A DNA stretch of 64,000 bases, from assembly GCF_000421265.1 (NCBI RefSeq), contig NZ_ATWN01000006.1, positions 124,001 through 188,000 on the forward strand, written 5' to 3'. The DNA is from Thalassospira lucentensis MCCC 1A00383 = DSM 14000. GTDB taxonomy: Bacteria > Pseudomonadota > Alphaproteobacteria > Rhodospirillales > Thalassospiraceae. Both the position numbers and the translations under genes were made by a program. Positions 36,170-44,447 of this stretch are shown in pieces. The notes beneath the pieces are model-generated. The model was not told where the DNA came from. It worked only from the letters and a program-made list of their open reading frames with translations, and made no database searches. Each line of letters opens with the position of its first letter. The first letter of the stretch is position 1.

Positions 36170-39100
36170 GACTTATCCTCAGGCACAGCCTTGATGTTAG
36201 CGCTAACATCGCCATCCTCGACATTCTCAACATCTTCGCTGCCCATCCATTCGCGCCGACGTGAAAGATGAACATAGTCGGAATATTTCGGCGCATGGTC
36301 AGGATGCGGCACGCTGAGATACGGTGTCGCCGGATCGGCAAAGGCCGCGGCCAAATCATTGACCCCATCGACCGCCTCATGTGCCAGTGCGGCGGGCGTG
36401 GTTTTCATGCGATTGGTATTGATCTCGACAATCTCGCCGGCTGGATCACCGCCGGAAAGCTTCCAAAACGCCATTGACGCCGGGGGACCCGCAGGCACAT
36501 CGCCAAAGCCCCCCTTTTCGGCAATCGCGGCTTCAAGGGGTAATTGCGGCGCAAAGCCGTTTGCCACATCCCCCTGACTGGGCGGTGCGCCGGTTTTATA
36601 ATCAATGATCGCAATGCCCCCATCGCGAAGCGCGTCAATCCGGTCGGCACGGGCATACACCTGAAACCCGCTTGGCGTATCAAGGGTACCTGATTGCTCG
36701 GTATAGGATTTACGCACATCGCCGCGCCGGGTGGCTTCGGTCTGGATGAACCATTTGGCAATCCGTTCGAACCGCGGCCACCAGAACGCCCAAAGCCCCG
36801 GTCGGGCGGCCAGGGGTTTGAATACGTCGCGGCCAATGATCAGCAGTTCCTGTTCACCGTCGGGCGGTAAATGATCGGGATGGCGCGCGATGAATTGATC
36901 AAGGGCGTCATGGATCAGATTGCCATAATCGGCGGCACCGGGGTCTTCGTCCACACCGTCAAGCTTGCGCAGCCCCAAAATATGCCGCGCATAGATCGCA
37001 TAGGGATCACGCATCCATGTTTCGATCTGGGTGACGGACAAACGTTGCGGGCGGGCCGACACCGGCGGTTTGGGGGCCGGGCGACCAATTTTACGGCGCA
37101 TCTCGTCGGCGGGTTCATCAAGTGTTTCGGCCAGTGCGCGCCATTCGGCGGCATCGGCGGTTTCCATGGAAACACCGGATTTCCGCAGAATGTTTTCAAT
37201 GCGTAACAACCACCGCGATGGCACGGTTGGTGTGCCTTCAACACGCAAAGCACGCGTCATCACGACATTGGGCGAACAAAAAAGCTGCTGAAAATCATGG
37301 GCCGATTGCCCGACCCGGTGTTCGGGGGCAGGCAGGCCGAATTTTTGGCGCATCGGGCGACTCATCCATGGGTCGGCCCCGGCTTCGGGGGGCCAGACGC
37401 CTTCGTTCAGACCGCCAAGGATTGTCAAATCGGCTTGCTGCATCTGGGCTTCGACCGTGCCCCAGATAAACAGGCGCGGATGTTTGCCATAACGCGGGCG
37501 CACCGCCCGGTCCGCCATCAGCGCATCCAAAAATGCGCCATATCGGTTGCCTGGCATGGCCACGAACTCGCCAAGGGCATTGAGCAATTCATGGACGAAA
37601 TCGGCCAAGGCCTCGCCCGCCTCCCCGCGCCACAGGCGATCCGCACCGGGTTGGGTATCACTGGCGGCCAGGGCTTCGGCGGCCATGATGTGGCTGCGCA
37701 AGGCACCGACTGGCGACAGCGTTTTATCGGCATTCAAATCGGCAAGCGGGGTGAGGCATTCCGCACAGCGTGCCACCAGATCGCTCAACCGCGCATGATC
37801 ATCGCGGGTGCGTTCAATCCGGGCATGGGCATGTTCCGAACCACTGTTTTTCATCCGTTCAATGAACTCGTCGCGCCAGCCATCAAGGGCCGTTTGCAAC
37901 CCATCCAGCCCCGGCCCCGGGCGCGCCCCGCGCAAGACATGCTGTTCAAGCAAACGGGTCAACACACGAAAGGTTTCAGGCGGAAGCCCCGCCGCCGACA
38001 ACGGATGTTTCAGCAATTCAAGCAACGGTACAGGCGCGAATTCTTCCTGTACCGCGCGTACCACCAGACGCAGATAAATCGCCGGTGCGGTGTCATGAAG
38101 CGGGATCCCCGCCGAGTCATCAATTTCAACTTCCCAGCGGCGAAGTTCAGTTGCCACACGCCGCGCAAGGCCACGGTCCGGGGTCACCAGCGCACAGGTC
38201 ATGGCGGGATTTTCAAGGGCGTCGCGCATCATCAGCGCAATGGTGGTGGCTTCTTCGCGCGCACCCGAACAATCCACCCGCAGTACGCCGCCCAAAACGT
38301 CTGGGGCGAACCCGGTAATGTGACGCCAATGATGGGTGGTTTTGGCCGGGCGCAGGGCTTCGCGCGCCAAACGGCGGCGTTCAATCGTGACATTACTGTC
38401 GCCCCCCAACGCAGGCCAGGGCAAAACACTATCCGCACTGCGCCCGATATGGCGCAATGTCTTGTCCAAAAGATGCTGGGGATGGGCCGCGTCATCTTGA
38501 ATGGCGGTCCAGTCTTCATGGCTAACCCCCGACATCAGGCCGGGCAAAACCACGCGCCCCTTGGGCATGGCAAGAACCGCCGCCATCAAATCGCGCAAGG
38601 CCGGGAACGGCCCGGTGGAGCCGACAATCAGAACCGGTGTTTGCGGAATATTGTCCTGCCACAGTTCAATCTGTGCCTTGATCAGCGCATTACGCCGCAT
38701 CGCCCGGTCGCTGACGTCCTGAGTTGCCAGAATACCCGGCCAATGCAGGGTCAGGATTTGCAGGAATTCTAACGTCAGTTGCCAATGTTCGGCGAATTCC
38801 TCGGGGACTAGACCTTTGAGATCATCAAACTGGCAGTTTTCCGTTTGAACCTGATCAAGAAACCGGGCCAGTTCCCCGGCCAGACGGGCGGCCTGATCGG
38901 CGGTTGGTTTTTCACCGCGATGATCCGACCGGGTCATGATCAGGCGGGTCAGCAGCAATTTGCGTTGCAAATCCGGGATGGCTGGCGGCAGATCAAGGGC
39001 AGCCTGTTGCCCGCCCGCACCATAAACCGCCAGTTCATCCTCGTCCGCCTCGCCGAGTGGGCGAATGGTCGGCAATAACGTCACCGCCCCGCCCGACTGG

Positions 39101-39321
39101 CGTAAAAACGCATCGCGCATCACCTTGGCCGACCGGCGATTGGGCACCATCAAAACGTAATCGGGCAGTGCATCGGGCTGATCGGCGGTTTCGGCCATCA
39201 GCTGTTTGGCAATCAGGTCGGCAAAGGCCTCGCCCGGCGGGATAAAAAACAGATTTTCGGGGTTCGCCATGTCCTGGGCGAAGGCATCAGATGCGTCCAT
39301 ATAATCAAACAGGTCGGCCAT
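36166..39321 (-). CDS. addB: Double-strand break repair protein AddB
   Basis: 1051-residue partner of AddA: an inactivated helicase-like body plus a C-terminal PD-(D/E)XK nuclease (VYARADRIDALRDGGIAIIDYKTGAPPS). N-terminal LFFIPPGEAFADLIA is the alphaproteobacterial AddB start. The degenerate Walker region typical of this class is seen instead of a canonical GKT. Its ATG overlaps the stop of the nucleotidyltransferase gene by one base (TAATG), and its own stop overlaps addA. Confidence 0.93.
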   Translation of the reverse strand: MADLFDYMDASDAFAQDMANPENLFFIPPGEAFADLIAKQLMAETADQPDALPDYVLMVPNRRSAKVMRDAFLRQSGGAVTLLPTIRPLGEADEDELAVYGAGGQQAALDLPPAIPDLQRKLLLTRLIMTRSDHRGEKPTADQAARLAGELARFLDQVQTENCQFDDLKGLVPEEFAEHWQLTLEFLQILTLHWPGILATQDVSDRAMRRNALIKAQIELWQDNIPQTPVLIVGSTGPFPALRDLMAAVLAMPKGRVVLPGLMSGVSHEDWTAIQDDAAHPQHLLDKTLRHIGRSADSVLPWPALGGDSNVTIERRRLAREALRPAKTTHHWRHITGFAPDVLGGVLRVDCSGAREEATTIALMMRDALENPAMTCALVTPDRGLARRVATELRRWEVEIDDSAGIPLHDTAPAIYLRLVVRAVQEEFAPVPLLELLKHPLSAAGLPPETFRVLTRLLEQHVLRGARPGPGLDGLQTALDGWRDEFIERMKNSGSEHAHARIERTRDDHARLSDLVARCAECLTPLADLNADKTLSPVGALRSHIMAAEALAASDTQPGADRLWRGEAGEALADFVHELLNALGEFVAMPGNRYGAFLDALMADRAVRPRYGKHPRLFIWGTVEAQMQQADLTILGGLNEGVWPPEAGADPWMSRPMRQKFGLPAPEHRVGQSAHDFQQLFCSPNVVMTRALRVEGTPTVPSRWLLRIENILRKSGVSMETADAAEWRALAETLDEPADEMRRKIGRPAPKPPVSARPQRLSVTQIETWMRDPYAIYARHILGLRKLDGVDEDPGAADYGNLIHDALDQFIARHPDHLPPDGEQELLIIGRDVFKPLAARPGLWAFWWPRFERIAKWFIQTEATRRGDVRKSYTEQSGTLDTPSGFQVYARADRIDALRDGGIAIIDYKTGAPPSQGDVANGFAPQLPLEAAIAEKGGFGDVPAGPPASMAFWKLSGGDPAGEIVEINTNRMKTTPAALAHEAVDGVNDLAAAFADPATPYLSVPHPDHAPKYSDYVHLSRRREWMGSEDVENVEDGDVSANIKAVPEDKS

Positions 39322-40082
39322 TATAGCTCCCCGACTGTTGCCTGTTTGGCCCGTTCATCTTCCAATGCACCCGCAATGATCGGTTCGGCCTCGGCAAGTG
39401 CGTCTGGCGTACCGATATGGAAATGACGCCCGTCATGCACCAGACCATAGCATCGTCCAGCCGCAAGGGCCTTGTCATAAACCACATTCAGCGAAAAGGA
39501 CCCATCAGGCGTATTTTCAAACAAACGCGGCGATAAAACCTGCACACCGGTAAAGAAATAGGGTGCGGACGGCGCGTCCCCACGTCGTTTTAACCGTCCG
39601 TCAACCTGCCAGAAGAAATCGCCCGCCCCGTCATAACCAAACGCCCCCGACACGGGATAAAGCGCCAGCAACGCATCCATATGTTCGGGATCAAAAGCCG
39701 CCATCAACCGATCAAAAAGCGGTTCGGCCCCTTCGGTCCAGAACACATCGGCATTGGCAACCAGCACCACATCACGATCAAGCATCGGCAGGGCCTTTTT
39801 CACCCCGCCACCGGTTTCCAACAAATCGGATTCCGGCGATGTCAGAACCTTGGGCGCGCTGCGCATTCCGACATGATCAACAATCATCTGTCCCAAGTAG
39901 TGGCTGTTGACCACCGCCTGATCGAACCCGGCATCGGCCAATTTGTCGAGCACATGATCAAGCATCGGTTTGCCCGCAACCGGCACAAGTGGCTTTGGCA
40001 TCGTATCGGTAATCGGGCGCATGCGTTTGCCAAGACCGGCCGCCAGTACCATCGCCTGTGCTTTCTGTGTGCTGCCGGTCAT
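39321..40082 (-). CDS. murU: Nucleotidyltransferase, MurU-like (MurNAc-1-phosphate uridylyltransferase)
   Basis: 253-residue sugar-phosphate nucleotidyltransferase. The N-terminal signature MVLAAGLGKRMRPITDTMPKPLVPVAGKPML contains the GxGxRM nucleotide loop and a catalytic Lys; ANADVFW carries the metal Asp. Coupled by ATGA overlap to an AmgK-like kinase, the pair reproduces the AmgK-MurU peptidoglycan recycling route (MurNAc to UDP-MurNAc, bypassing MurA and fosfomycin), so the MurU call rests on both sequence and context. A mannose- or glucose-1-P enzyme is less likely given the partner. Confidence 0.85.
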   Translation of the reverse strand: MTGSTQKAQAMVLAAGLGKRMRPITDTMPKPLVPVAGKPMLDHVLDKLADAGFDQAVVNSHYLGQMIVDHVGMRSAPKVLTSPESDLLETGGGVKKALPMLDRDVVLVANADVFWTEGAEPLFDRLMAAFDPEHMDALLALYPVSGAFGYDGAGDFFWQVDGRLKRRGDAPSAPYFFTGVQVLSPRLFENTPDGSFSLNVVYDKALAAGRCYGLVHDGRHFHIGTPDALAEAEPIIAGALEDERAKQATVGEL

Positions 40083-41203
40083 TGAGGCGCCTTTTTGTTT
40101 GAATGCGTTGGGCTCGGGCTAATGTTCGGGGCCTTGCGGGCATCATAAGGAATGTGGGTTTCCACCCAGTGATGCAAGGCAGGCAACCCATCGACCGCCC
40201 CGCGTAGAATAAGATCCCAGCAGCGCGGGATAAAATCGAAATAGCGCGTTTTTCCGGCCTTGATCGCAAGCCAGCCAAACCGGCCCAATATGCGGAAATT
40301 GCGCACCATCGAATTGGCAACATAGGCCGTTTCGAAATCGGAATGATCAAGATTTGGGAAGGCCGCCAGATAGAACTGCTTCATCCGGCTTTCCAGATCC
40401 GGGCTGATGTCGTGGCGCACATCGCGCAACAGCGACGCCAGATCATAGGGACGTGGGGCAATGGCGGCGTCCTGAAAATCAATGATCCCGCAATCATCCC
40501 CGCCATCGCCGTTCTCGACCAGCATCAGGTTATCGACATGATAATCGCGGTGAATGATCGCATCCCCAACCCGCCAGCACAGCGGCAAAACATCATCAAG
40601 CAACCGATCAAAATCGACCATCGCAGCATCACGCTTCTGCGCATCTGGGATGATCAATGGCAGATAATCGGTTTTGAAACTGGTCAGCATGCGCCGGAAA
40701 TTGTCGGGCCCATAGGTCACCAATCCGCAATCGGCCACTGCGCCAGCATCACAAAACCGATGCAGCCCAATCAGCTGATCCACCGCACGCAGATAAAGCC
40801 CGTCCTGCCCGACCCCATCCATCATCCCGCCCGACTGAAGCGCACGGGTAAAGGTGACATCACCAAAATCTTCGATCAGGACAAGCCCGCGTTTCACATC
40901 AGACGCATGGATTTTTGGCACCCGCCATCCGGCGCGTTCAAACAAGGCCGTCGTCTGTAACACCGGCTCAACCGATGCCGGACGTTCCGGGTTTTCGTAA
41001 ATGCCGTGTGGGTCAACATGGATCGCACTGGGCGGAAAATCCATCAAAAGGGCGGTGTCATGTTTGCGTTCAAGCCGAAAATATTTCCTCGCTGACGCGT
41101 CATCGACCAAGGGCATGACCTGTGCCGTCTGCCAACCACAAGCGCCCAGAAAATCCTGACGATCTGCGTTGCGCCGCCCCTGTTCGACTGTCGTGCCCGT
41201 CAT
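40079..41203 (-). CDS. amgK: Sugar kinase of the aminoglycoside phosphotransferase family, AmgK-like
   Basis: 374-residue kinase of the APH fold. Brenner-type motif AIIHRDYHVDNLMLVEN with the catalytic Asp and metal Asn, then CGIIDFQDAAIAPRPYDLASL with the DFxD-type metal Asp. N-terminal half holds DDASARKYFRL, typical of the anomeric MurNAc/GlcNAc kinase AmgK. By family knowledge it makes MurNAc-1-phosphate for MurU encoded next. Start at 41203 overlaps the TsaE stop (ATGA). It is not itself evidence of aminoglycoside resistance. Confidence 0.85.
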   Translation of the reverse strand: MTGTTVEQGRRNADRQDFLGACGWQTAQVMPLVDDASARKYFRLERKHDTALLMDFPPSAIHVDPHGIYENPERPASVEPVLQTTALFERAGWRVPKIHASDVKRGLVLIEDFGDVTFTRALQSGGMMDGVGQDGLYLRAVDQLIGLHRFCDAGAVADCGLVTYGPDNFRRMLTSFKTDYLPLIIPDAQKRDAAMVDFDRLLDDVLPLCWRVGDAIIHRDYHVDNLMLVENGDGGDDCGIIDFQDAAIAPRPYDLASLLRDVRHDISPDLESRMKQFYLAAFPNLDHSDFETAYVANSMVRNFRILGRFGWLAIKAGKTRYFDFIPRCWDLILRGAVDGLPALHHWVETHIPYDARKAPNISPSPTHSNKKAPQ

Positions 41204-41676
41204 TGGGTTTTCCCCGTCATATTGGCAATCCGCGATTCCCAATCTGCGCCATGGGGTTCAAGCACAAACACGCGCGCATCCTCGTTCGGTCCGGGTTCGA
41301 TATGAATATCCAGCCGGTTTTGCGGGGTCAGATAATCCAACCGGTCAGGCCATTCGATCAGGCTGACCGCATCGGCAAAGGCATCTTCGATATCAAGCTC
41401 ATGGACTTCTTCCGCGTCAGACAAACGATAAAGATCAAAATGCCAAACCGGCAGGGGATCAAACTCGTAAACCTGCACCAGCGTAAAGGTCGGACTTGGG
41501 ACTTCTTCATCCGGGTTCCCGGCCACTGCGCGCACAAAGGCCCGGCAAAACGCGCTTTTTCCCATGCCCAATGTGCCATGCATCAGGATCACATCCCCCG
41601 CCTTGGCGATGGATGCAAGCTGCGCGGCAAGGGCTTCGGTCCCGTTTTGATCACTGACAGCGACTGTCTTGCTCAT
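41200..41676 (-). CDS. tsaE: tRNA t6A modification ATPase TsaE
   Basis: 158-residue P-loop ATPase that activates the TsaB-TsaD threonylcarbamoyl transfer complex (t6A37 of ANN-decoding tRNAs). Walker A is MHGTLGMGKSAFCRAFVR, followed by PSPTFTLVQVYE and the switch HFDLYRLSDAEEVHELD, all standard. First gene of the tsaE-amgK-murU-addB-addA run, where every junction overlaps. TsaD is encoded far away at 61.6 kb in the same window. Confidence 0.95.
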   Translation of the reverse strand: MSKTVAVSDQNGTEALAAQLASIAKAGDVILMHGTLGMGKSAFCRAFVRAVAGNPDEEVPSPTFTLVQVYEFDPLPVWHFDLYRLSDAEEVHELDIEDAFADAVSLIEWPDRLDYLTPQNRLDIHIEPGPNEDARVFVLEPHGADWESRIANMTGKTQ

Positions 41677-41930
41677 GATGTCCGTTTATCGATTGGCAAA
41701 TGGATGTTGTATGGTCCCCTTTTGTAGGGGGTGAAGCCGCCCGTTCGCAATGATTTTACGACGTGGCGATAAAGGTCACATCAAAACCGGGCAGTGGCGG
41801 CAAATTTGGCCGGTTTACATTGCGATATTCTGCCCCAAATGCTATTTCGCCCATATTCGTTTTCCCGCTGATCGCCGGGCTCAGGGTCTGGACCGAGCCC
41901 CAAATTCGATATTATTTGGATGGAATAAAC

Positions 41931-42953
41931 ATGTCAGACGCCTCAACCAGCACAGATATTGCTATTATTGGCGCAGGCCCGGTTGGGCTTTTTGCGGTTT
42001 TCGAAGCCGGTATGCTGGGGCTTAAATCCCATGTGATTGATGCGCTTGGAATGGTCGGCGGCCAGTGCAGCGCGCTGTATCCTGAAAAACCGATCTTTGA
42101 TATTCCGGCCCACCCGCAGATCGCCGGTCAGGACCTGATTGATCAGCTTGCCAAGCAGGCTGCTCCGTTTGAGCCGACGTACCATTTGGGTCAGCAGGTC
42201 ACCAAACTTGAAAAACGTGATGATGGCCGCTTTACGCTGACCACCAGCACCGGCAAGGTAATTGACGCTGGTGCGGTTGTCATTGCGGCAGGCTGTGGTG
42301 CCTTTGGCCCGAACAAGCCGCCGATGGATGGTCTTGACGATTACGAGGATTCCGGCGGGGTTCAATATTACGTCAAACGCCGGGCTGATTTTGCGGGCAA
42401 AAAGGTTGTGATTGCCGGTGGCGGGGATTCGGCGGTTGATTGGGCATTGTCGCTGCATGATGTTGCCGAAAAGGTCATGGTGGTCCACCGTCGCCCGAAA
42501 TTCCGTGCCGCCCCGGACAGCAGTGCAAAACTTCAAGCATTGGCCGAAGCCGGGAAGATCGAGATGGTCATCCCCTATCAACTCAAGGGCCTTCGCGGTG
42601 AAAACGGTGTGCTGTCGCACGTGGTTGTCGCAACGCTTAAGGGCGAAGAACGCGAACTTGAAGCCGATCACCTTTTGCCGTTCTTTGGCCTTGCCATGGA
42701 ACTTGGCCCGATTGCCGACTGGGGCCTGAATGTCGATAAAAACCATATCGGTGTGACACAGGCGACCATGGAAACCTCGGTTCCGGGCATCTTTGCCATT
42801 GGCGATATCGCCCATTACGAGCATAAATTAAAACTGATCCTGTCGGGCTTTGCCGAAGGGGCAAGTGCGATCCATGCCGCGCGCAGCTACCTGTTCCCGG
42901 ACAAGGAATTCCACTTCGAATATTCGACCACCACAGGTGTTCCGAACGAATAA
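41931..42953 (+). CDS. Ferredoxin/flavodoxin-NADP reductase, thioredoxin-reductase-like
   Basis: 340-residue FAD/NADPH flavoprotein. The N-terminal FAD fold DIAIIGAGPVGLFAVFEAGM is followed by MVGGQCSALYPEKPIFDIPA, where the single Cys replaces the thioredoxin-reductase CxxC pair, diagnostic of type 2 ferredoxin-NADP reductases. The NADP fold is VVIAGGGDSAVDWALSL and the C-terminal FAD segment is GIFAIGDIAHYE. Start at 41931; the in-frame sequence back to 41763 has no homologous character. The spacer to tsaE (41677-41930) is the divergent promoter region. Confidence 0.92.
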   Translation: MSDASTSTDIAIIGAGPVGLFAVFEAGMLGLKSHVIDALGMVGGQCSALYPEKPIFDIPAHPQIAGQDLIDQLAKQAAPFEPTYHLGQQVTKLEKRDDGRFTLTTSTGKVIDAGAVVIAAGCGAFGPNKPPMDGLDDYEDSGGVQYYVKRRADFAGKKVVIAGGGDSAVDWALSLHDVAEKVMVVHRRPKFRAAPDSSAKLQALAEAGKIEMVIPYQLKGLRGENGVLSHVVVATLKGEERELEADHLLPFFGLAMELGPIADWGLNVDKNHIGVTQATMETSVPGIFAIGDIAHYEHKLKLILSGFAEGASAIHAARSYLFPDKEFHFEYSTTTGVPNE

Positions 42954-42980
42954 CCCAAAGGCATTTCAGGAAAGCGCACC

Positions 42981-43388
42981 ATGACCACAAATACCCCGAT
43001 CCATGTTGGTGGCTGTCTTTGTGGCGCGGTGCGCTTTTCTGCATCTGGCGACCCGGTTGGTGCCAACCACTGCCATTGTGGCATGTGCCGCAAGGATAGT
43101 GGATCGGGTGTTTCCACCTTTGTCAGCTTTCGGACCGATGCCGTCACATGGGACGGCACACCGACCGATTACGAAAGCACACCGGGTAAATATCGCGGAT
43201 TTTGCCCCAAATGCGGGTCCAGCCTGACATGGTGGAGCCGCGAAAGTGCTGACACCATAGATCTGCGCCTTGGCAGCTTTGATGACCCGACCCCTTTTAA
43301 GGCGAAAAAACATCTTTGGGTCAGCACAGCCCTGCCCGAATTTTCCGGACTTGATCCCGACATCGATCATTTCGATCAGGGCAGCTAA
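42981..43388 (+). CDS. GFA/CENP-V zinc-binding family protein
   Basis: 135-residue Gfa-fold protein. The Cys ligands are arranged as GGCLCGAVRF, HCHCGMCRKDSG and FCPKCGSSLTW, the full two-zinc pattern of glutathione-dependent formaldehyde-activating enzyme relatives. Most members have no proven activity, so no substrate is given. Follows the reductase by 27 bases on the same strand and may be cotranscribed. Confidence 0.88.
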   Translation: MTTNTPIHVGGCLCGAVRFSASGDPVGANHCHCGMCRKDSGSGVSTFVSFRTDAVTWDGTPTDYESTPGKYRGFCPKCGSSLTWWSRESADTIDLRLGSFDDPTPFKAKKHLWVSTALPEFSGLDPDIDHFDQGS

Positions 43389-43530
43389 AACATCCCCTGC
43401 TTAAACCTGACCTCTTGAAACACTTCAAAAATAAGGGCTTTTGGCTCTGGCCCTTAAGGTGCATTCATGTCAGGCTGCTAAACTCCACTGACAGTCAAAA
43501 TCTGCACACACCACCATCAAGGGGGCCTTT

Positions 43531-43803
43531 ATGAGTGACCAACGTCAGGAAGACCAAAAGAACCCGAGCTTCATTACAAATATGCATAAGCTGATTCTTT
43601 TTGGCTCAGGCACCTTGCTGCTGGGAACTTTGCTGTTGATGGTGACGTTTCAGGCCGCAATTGAAATGATGATGTATGGCCGTTCGGCGGGCAGCTTTGT
43701 GGTTGTCATTGGCACAGCCGTCGCCATCGGCCTGCTTGTTGCCGGCTCGACCATCATTTCGAAATGGGTCTCACGCAAAGTGCAGGCGATCCTCGAAGAA
43801 TAA
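43531..43803 (+). CDS. Small two-helix membrane protein of unknown function
   Basis: 90 residues: a polar N-terminus (to about 18), a hydrophobic helix (about 20-47), a short loop MMMYGRSAGS, a second helix (about 55-77) and a basic/acidic tail. No family recognised. Well-placed GGGGG five bases before the ATG and codon use like its neighbours make it a credible gene. Sits alone between the GFA gene and the convergent UPF0303 gene. Confidence 0.72.
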   Translation: MSDQRQEDQKNPSFITNMHKLILFGSGTLLLGTLLLMVTFQAAIEMMMYGRSAGSFVVVIGTAVAIGLLVAGSTIISKWVSRKVQAILEE

Positions 43804-43848
43804 ACTGTCCAGTTGATCCCCTCCGGTAGCCCGGTGCATGGATCAGGG

Positions 43849-44310
43849 TCAGACCACATCGACCTTTAAGAAGTCGGCAAGCACACCAACAATCATTGCA
43901 TGATCCTCGGCGGAGGCCAGCCCCGATACCGTAATCGCCCCGATTACACCAACACCGGAAACCCGGATCGGGAAGCTGCCGCCGTGATCGGCATACTCAG
44001 CGAAATCAAGGCCATGATCGGCAAGCGTTTTACCCTTGGTTTGCAAGGTCACGCCAAACCGCATCGAACTTTCATGTTCGCGTAAGGTCACATTGCTTTT
44101 ACGCCGTGCCCAGCCGTCATTTGCCGGTTTGGCACCGGGAAGGGATGCGTGAAACAGGGTGCGGTCCGGGGTGCGGATATTGATGGCAACCGGTGCGTTT
44201 TGCGCCTGAGCCACCCCCACCAGTTTGGAACCGATTGCCCATGCTGTGTCTTCGTCAAAGCGGTCAAACACCAGTGCTTCTTCCTGTTTGATCAGACGGT
44301 CAAGCTCCAT
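43849..44310 (-). CDS. UPF0303/HbpS-like (DUF336) protein
   Basis: 153 residues of the GlcG/HbpS fold, UPF0303 branch. Typical segments: the N-terminal LIKQEEALVFDRFDEDTAWAIG, the middle NIRTPDRTLFHASLPGAKPANDGWARRK and YADHGGSFPIRVSGVGVIGAITVSGL. Some DUF336 relatives bind haem or cobalamin; the function of this branch is not established. Separate from lepA by a terminator. Confidence 0.85.
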   Translation of the reverse strand: MELDRLIKQEEALVFDRFDEDTAWAIGSKLVGVAQAQNAPVAINIRTPDRTLFHASLPGAKPANDGWARRKSNVTLREHESSMRFGVTLQTKGKTLADHGLDFAEYADHGGSFPIRVSGVGVIGAITVSGLASAEDHAMIVGVLADFLKVDVV

Positions 44311-44387
44311 GGGTCGGCTCCTGCGATATGTGTTGCGGTTGGATCATCCATAGCGCAGCGAAGGTACTTCTGAAAACAGCAAAGAAA

Positions 44388-44419
44388 AAAGGCTCCAACC
44401 CCAATGGGATGCAGCCTTT
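44388..44419 (-). terminator. lepA terminator
   Basis: AAAGGCT (44388-44394) / AGCCTTT (44413-44419), with further pairing inside. On the minus strand it is followed by TTTCTTTG, 29 bases after the lepA stop. Confidence 0.72.
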
Positions 44420-44447
44420 GTTTTGATATCGAAACTTCGGCAATCGC

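Noticed and set aside
37297-38772. 491-codon open frame antisense to addB
   Set aside because: Shadow of addB, enriched in Arg, Gln and His, no family motif. Similar long shadows opposite glutamate dehydrogenase (7953-8795), addA (32642-33748) and pheT (50479-51606) were rejected for the same reason.
40079-41203. Aminoglycoside resistance phosphotransferase
   Set aside because: The APH-like fold is explained by the AmgK role given the overlapping murU gene; no sign of a resistance cassette.
41763-41930. N-terminal extension of the ferredoxin-NADP reductase
   Set aside because: 56 extra codons without family character, crossing the divergent promoter region; ATG 41931 gives the expected N-terminus.
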